Of a DNA stretch of 15,754 nucleotides, positions 12,895-15,754 are shown one piece after another. A model generated the notes under the pieces. The model was not told the DNA's origin. It saw only the letters and a program-made list of their open reading frames with translations, and made no database searches. Location of the stretch: positions 8,167-23,920 of the forward strand of contig DUGD01000075.1 in NCBI GenBank assembly GCA_013331575.1, read 5' to 3'. This DNA comes from Candidatus Woesearchaeota archaeon. Lineage in GTDB: Archaea > Nanobdellota > Nanobdellia > Woesearchaeales > UBA525. A program made the position numbers and the translations under genes. Every line of letters starts with the position of its first letter. The stretch's first letter is position 1.

Positions 12895-13437
12895 ATGCAT
12901 ATCGCATTCATCGGCGGCGCGAAAGGAGTGGGGAAGACGACGGTAGTCGATGCACTACGCTCCCGACGACCGGAATGGGGCTACGCGTACAACGGCGCAT
13001 TCATCCGTGAGCGTCTGGGCACGATGCCATTCCAGGACATAAAGGAACGCATGATAGACGAGATGCTCGTCCGCGATGTACCATTGCTCATCGTCGATAC
13101 TCACTATGCGCAGCAGCACAGAGGAATCTGGCAAGCATGCTGGACAGATGAGGATGTGGGACGGATTGCCGCCTCCCCTTGCATCGAGGCAGTGCAGACA
13201 TATGTGATATCAGCGATCCCCGACGCGGTGTACGCGCGCCGCGCGAGCGATACATCACGTCATCGACGAGTTGAGATGGCTGATGTCGTGACGGATATGC
13301 TTGCGAATGATACGTATTTCCAACGGATGAATAGGATATTCACCGCATGCAAGGTACTCGAGCGCACGGGACGCGTGCAGAATGACGACGTCGCGTCCGC
13401 CGCCGAGAGCATAGAGCGGCTTATCTCCCAATACTGA
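12895..13437 (+). CDS. P-loop nucleotide kinase, archaeal adenylate-kinase-like
   Basis: This 180-residue P-loop protein has Walker A GGAKGVGKTT (7-16) after the first strand, and a second strand LLIVDTHY that matches the VDTH of the archaeal adenylate kinase (AdkA) family. It also has a region rich in Arg and Asp (RRASDTSRHRRVE, about 115-127) where AdkA has its lid arginines. Length is close to AdkA (about 190). It could phosphorylate a nucleoside monophosphate or be a related small ATPase; the Walker A wording GGAKGVG differs from the usual GIPGVG, so substrate is open. It probably has a leaderless message. It is divergent from the HD-GYP-like gene. No T-run follows its stop. Confidence 0.75.
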   Translation: MHIAFIGGAKGVGKTTVVDALRSRRPEWGYAYNGAFIRERLGTMPFQDIKERMIDEMLVRDVPLLIVDTHYAQQHRGIWQACWTDEDVGRIAASPCIEAVQTYVISAIPDAVYARRASDTSRHRRVEMADVVTDMLANDTYFQRMNRIFTACKVLERTGRVQNDDVASAAESIERLISQY

Positions 13438-13550
13438 TCGTCTTGCTGGCCCGAGTGCGCACTGCAGGCGAAGGAATGCGCGCCGGAACAAGATAATATA
13501 CACAACGTATCATAGACAATCGTGGACAATACTAGTATAGAATATCAGAG

Positions 13551-13567
13551 AAAAACGTAGAAAAAAT
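13551..13567 (-). terminator. T-run terminator of the SPFH gene
   Basis: On the minus strand a T6 run (13561-13566) and a T5 run (13551-13555) begin about 20 bases after the stop. Confidence 0.55.
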
Positions 13568-13587
13568 AGAATAACAAGAGAAGGAGA

Positions 13588-14340
13588 CTACTTCTTCGCG
13601 CTGACGATAGTGCCCATCATCTCCGCGAGTTCGACAGGCACCACGATCACGGTGTTGCTCGAGCTCGGACCGAGGCCGTCGATGGTCTGCAACGTGCGCA
13701 GTTGCATCGCGCCCTTGTTCTTCGCCATGATGTCGGCGGCCTTGGCAAGCGCGGTGGCAGCCATACGGTCACCGTCGGCTTTGATGATGGTCGCGCGCTT
13801 CTCGCGCTCCGCACCGGCTTGACGGCTCATGATGCGTTTGAGGTCATCGGGGACTTCGACATCCTGGAGCTTGATATGCTGCACCTTTAGGCCCCAACCA
13901 GAGGTCTCTTTGGTGACGATAGACTGTATCTTGTCGCCGATCTTCTCGCGCTCGGCAAGGAGGGCGTCGAGGTTGATGCCGCCGATGACGTCACGTAACG
14001 CGGTCTCCGCGTAATTCGTGATAGCGTATTCGTAATCCTGCACTTTGATGAACGCGGTCTTCGCATCGCTCACCTCGACGTAGATGACGCCGTTGATCAT
14101 GACTGGGACGTTGTCCTCAGTCATCATCTGCTGCTTCGGAATATCTATCGTTCGCAGGCGCATGTCCATGCGCTCCATGGTCTGGATGATGGGGAAGACG
14201 AGACGCAAGCCGGGTTGGCGCGTACCGGTGTACTTACCGAACGTCAAGACCACACCGGTCTCGTACTGCTTGATGACGCGCAGCGACGCGAAGACATAGA
14301 GCCAGAAGAGAACGAGGACAATCGTCAGACCTACTCCCAT
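13588..14340 (-). CDS. SPFH/Band 7 (stomatin/slipin-like) membrane protein
   Basis: This 250-residue protein has one N-terminal membrane segment (about 3-20, GLTIVLVLFWLYVFASL) followed by an SPFH domain: VIKQYETGVVLTFGKYTGTRQPGLRLVFP, RLRTIDIPKQQMMTEDNV, the VEVSDA strand and YAETALRDVIG. A coiled-coil stretch rich in Ala, Arg and Glu (about 172-215) follows, ending in STTIVVPVE-like wording (SNTVIVVPVEL). This is the prokaryotic slipin pattern. These proteins oligomerise at the membrane and organise domains or regulate proteases. The usual NfeD-type partner is not beside it. ATG 14340 has GGTGAT seven bases upstream. Confidence 0.93.
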   Translation of the reverse strand: MGVGLTIVLVLFWLYVFASLRVIKQYETGVVLTFGKYTGTRQPGLRLVFPIIQTMERMDMRLRTIDIPKQQMMTEDNVPVMINGVIYVEVSDAKTAFIKVQDYEYAITNYAETALRDVIGGINLDALLAEREKIGDKIQSIVTKETSGWGLKVQHIKLQDVEVPDDLKRIMSRQAGAEREKRATIIKADGDRMAATALAKAADIMAKNKGAMQLRTLQTIDGLGPSSSNTVIVVPVELAEMMGTIVSAKK

Positions 14341-14383
14341 ACTATCACCACCCCTTGCGGGATAATGGGGCGGCGATGTTTCT

Positions 14384-14393
14384 GTTTATATAG
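14384..14393 (-). promoter_or_regulatory. TATA box of the SPFH gene
   Basis: CTATATAAAC on the minus strand places transcription start near 14362, leaving a leader of about 22 bases with the GGTGAT site. Confidence 0.65.
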
Positions 14394-14408
14394 GTGTTGG
14401 GTCCTAGT

Positions 14409-14436
14409 AACGACAGTGATTCAACGACAGTGATTC
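14409..14436. repeat. Perfect 14-bp tandem duplication
   Basis: AACGACAGTGATTC occurs twice back to back (14409-14422, 14423-14436), 16-43 bases upstream of the SPFH TATA box on the minus strand. It may be a paired regulator site or a recent slippage event. Confidence 0.6.
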
Positions 14437-14466
14437 GGCCTTCGCGATGATAGTATTCATGTTTCG

Positions 14467-14624
14467 CCCTTGCGCAGCATCGCTGGACGGCGCCAGCGAG
14501 TACGACCGTCGAGGGCTCCGAGGATTCGCCCATGACATGCGAATCCTGGAGCGAGGATTCTCCGAATCCTCTGCTACCGCCAGCTCGACGGTCTGGATAT
14601 ACTGCAAGGCAAGGGCTGCGTAAG
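14467..14624. repeat. Multibranched foldback element B (non-coding)
   Basis: The outer stem is CTTGCGCAGC (14469-14478) with GCTGCGTAAG (14615-14624), 10 bp with one G-U. Inside, CGCTGG/CCAGCG (14481-14498) forms a hairpin. A three-way junction follows, closed by GACCGTCGAG (14504-14513) with CTCGACGGTC (14584-14593), 10 bp. It encloses a 14-bp hairpin GCTCC-g-AGGATTCGC with GCGAATCCT-GGAGC (14515-14552) and an 8-bp hairpin GAGGATTC/GAATCCTC (14553-14571). Element A shares the closing stem GACCG...CGGTC, the AGG-CTCCG entry and the AGGATTCG hairpin arm. B sits between the divergent SPFH and membrane-protein promoters. Confidence 0.7.
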
Positions 14625-14652
14625 AGTTTTACCGGACGACCCCTAGCCATAA

Positions 14653-14663
14653 TCTTTAAATAC
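14653..14663 (+). promoter_or_regulatory. TATA box of the 181-residue membrane protein
   Basis: TCTTTAAATAC is centred about 29 bases before ATG 14687. No ribosome binding site precedes the start, so the message is leaderless or nearly so. Confidence 0.6.
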
Positions 14664-14686
14664 CCTCGTCTCTAGAGTCCGACGGT

Positions 14687-15232
14687 ATGAGTGTATTCCG
14701 CGAATCACTGACCTTCTTCGATCAGGTCGGCCTCTTCGATGTCATCCTGCCATTCCTGCTCATATTCACGCTCGTCTTCGGCGTACTCGAGAAGAGCCGT
14801 ATCTTCGGTACGGAGAAAATAGGTGACAAGACCCTCAGTCGCAAGAACCTGAACGCGATGGTCGCGTTCGTCACAGGATTCTTCGTTGTCGCGAGCGCAC
14901 AGCTCGTCGCGCTCATCAACGGCTTCGTCGCGCAGGTCGCGCTCGTGCTCGTCATCCTTGTCATGTTCATGATTCTCGTCGCCAGCTTCCACAAACCGAG
15001 CGAGGACGGGTTCGATCTCAAGGATTTCGGCGGCAAGTGGCTCATGTGGGTCGTCTTCGTCGCGGTGCTGCTTATTTTCGCGAACAACGTGGGATGGCTC
15101 TACCCTGCATGGCAATACGTGACGACGTACTGGGACAGCTCACTCATGGGCACCATCGTCCTCTTTGGCATCGTCGTGGGATTCATCGCGTATGTCACGA
15201 ACACGCCAAAACCCACCGATGGGAAGAAATGA
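14687..15232 (+). CDS. Multi-pass membrane protein, DPANN-type, paralogue 1
   Basis: This 181-residue protein has about five hydrophobic segments: near 17-37 (LFDVILPFLLIFTLVFGVL), 56-75, 77-100, 122-142 and 153-172. Short charged loops (EKSRIFGTEKIGDKTLSRKN; HKPSEDGFDLKDFGGK) and a basic tail (PKPTDGKK) separate or follow them. The opening GLFDVILPFLLIFTLVFGVLE followed by a K/R-I-x-FG motif is shared with the next gene and with small membrane proteins that are common in Woesearchaeota-like genomes; no function is established that I know of. Start ATG 14687 fits the TATA distance. The stop is followed by 150 bases before the paralogue. Confidence 0.85.
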   Translation: MSVFRESLTFFDQVGLFDVILPFLLIFTLVFGVLEKSRIFGTEKIGDKTLSRKNLNAMVAFVTGFFVVASAQLVALINGFVAQVALVLVILVMFMILVASFHKPSEDGFDLKDFGGKWLMWVVFVAVLLIFANNVGWLYPAWQYVTTYWDSSLMGTIVLFGIVVGFIAYVTNTPKPTDGKK

Positions 15233-15300
15233 ATGTACAGGACATATCATGACAATGCACGGCACATAGCGCCTATCCGACAGCATCCGATCATACCAAT

Positions 15301-15310
15301 CATTTATATC
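15301..15310 (+). promoter_or_regulatory. TATA box of the second membrane protein
   Basis: CATTTATATC would start transcription near 15332, giving a leader of about 50 bases. It indicates separate transcription from the paralogue upstream. Confidence 0.45.
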
Positions 15311-15382
15311 CAATGCAACAAAGAGAGCAAAAAAGAGAATAATACTCATTCATAGGAGAAACACGCACACGGGTGGTTAATC

Positions 15383-15754
15383 ATGGCATTGCAGGACTCA
15401 TTCTTCATGCTGAACGAGCAGGGACTCTTCGATATATTGCTCCCGTTCGTCCTCGTCTTCACGATAGTATACGCGGTCTTGCATAAGATCAAGCTCTTCG
15501 GCAAGGACAGCAAGCAGTTCGATGTCATGATCGCGCTCGTGATGGGCCTCGCAGTCGTCTTCCCGCATGTCTTGTGGGGGGTCAACGACCCGACAGTCTC
15601 CACGCTGAGTAACGGCATGCCTGACATTGTCAATATCATCAACGCATCGTTGCCAAATGTGAGCATCGTCATCGTGGCCATCGTCATGGCGCTCATCATC
15701 ATCGGCGTCTTCGGCAAGCGTTTCGAGATCGGCGGCACCGCCCTGTCGGGCTGG
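15383..15754 (+). CDS. Multi-pass membrane protein, paralogue 2 (cut by window end)
   Basis: The frame opens at ATG 15383 and stays open for 124 codons to the window edge, so only the N-terminal part is seen. It begins MALQDSFFMLNEQ and continues GLFDILLPFVLVFTIVYAVLH then KIKLFGKDSKQFD, which aligns directly with the start of the preceding protein. Three hydrophobic segments are visible: about 14-34, 47-64 and 94-112. GGTGG seven bases upstream of the ATG is the likely ribosome binding site. It is a diverged tandem paralogue of the preceding gene; both may form one membrane complex, but that is a guess. Confidence 0.85.
   Translation, partial: MALQDSFFMLNEQGLFDILLPFVLVFTIVYAVLHKIKLFGKDSKQFDVMIALVMGLAVVFPHVLWGVNDPTVSTLSNGMPDIVNIINASLPNVSIVIVAIVMALIIIGVFGKRFEIGGTALSGW

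Noticed and set aside
12822..12911. Upstream extension of the HD-GYP-like gene by 30 codons
   Set aside because: It would cross its own TATA box and overlap the divergent kinase-like start.

Overview
The window looks archaeal, most likely a DPANN lineage of the Woesearchaeota/Pacearchaeota kind. The evidence is a split tRNA gene with an intron in the anticodon loop and no encoded CCA, TATA-box promoters placed about 26-29 bases before start codons, ribosome binding sites of the GGTGAT/GAGGTG type, T-run terminators, an archaeal-type AsnRS, an Lrp/AsnC regulator, a translin-family protein, and two paralogous small multi-pass membrane proteins of a kind common in DPANN genomes. The lineage is an inference; the archaeal assignment is well supported. 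Most of the window is GC-rich, but 3543-5077 is clearly AT-rich.

Layout. Positions 1-1500 hold a macro-domain gene (+) facing a small lipoprotein gene (-), with T-runs of both strands between them. Positions 1660-1915 hold a densely folded non-coding element. A minus-strand block follows: asnS (AsnRS), then an AT-rich two-gene operon (C39-like cysteine peptidase and an unknown helix-rich partner), another folded intergenic stretch, then tRNA-Asn(GUU), an unknown 162-residue gene and asnB (asparagine synthetase) that read as one transcription unit. A divergent Lrp/AsnC regulator (+) follows, with a palindromic operator-like site in its promoter. Next come aspS (a bacterial-type AspRS) and a YbaK-like aminoacyl-tRNA deacylase as an operon on the minus strand.

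The right half has a translin/HD-hydrolase operon (-), an HD-GYP-like phosphohydrolase (-) divergent from an adenylate-kinase-like P-loop protein (+), an SPFH/stomatin membrane protein (-), a second folded element (14467-14624), and two paralogous membrane proteins (+), the last cut by the window edge.

Theme. AsnRS, tRNA-Asn, asparagine synthetase, AspRS, a tRNA-editing domain and an AsnC-family regulator lie within about 9 kb, so the centre of the window reads as an aspartate/asparagine supply and charging neighbourhood. The AspRS has His31 at the position associated with relaxed tRNA specificity in bacterial enzymes. The two least explained parts are the AT-rich peptidase operon and the family of multibranched foldback elements in the intergenic gaps.
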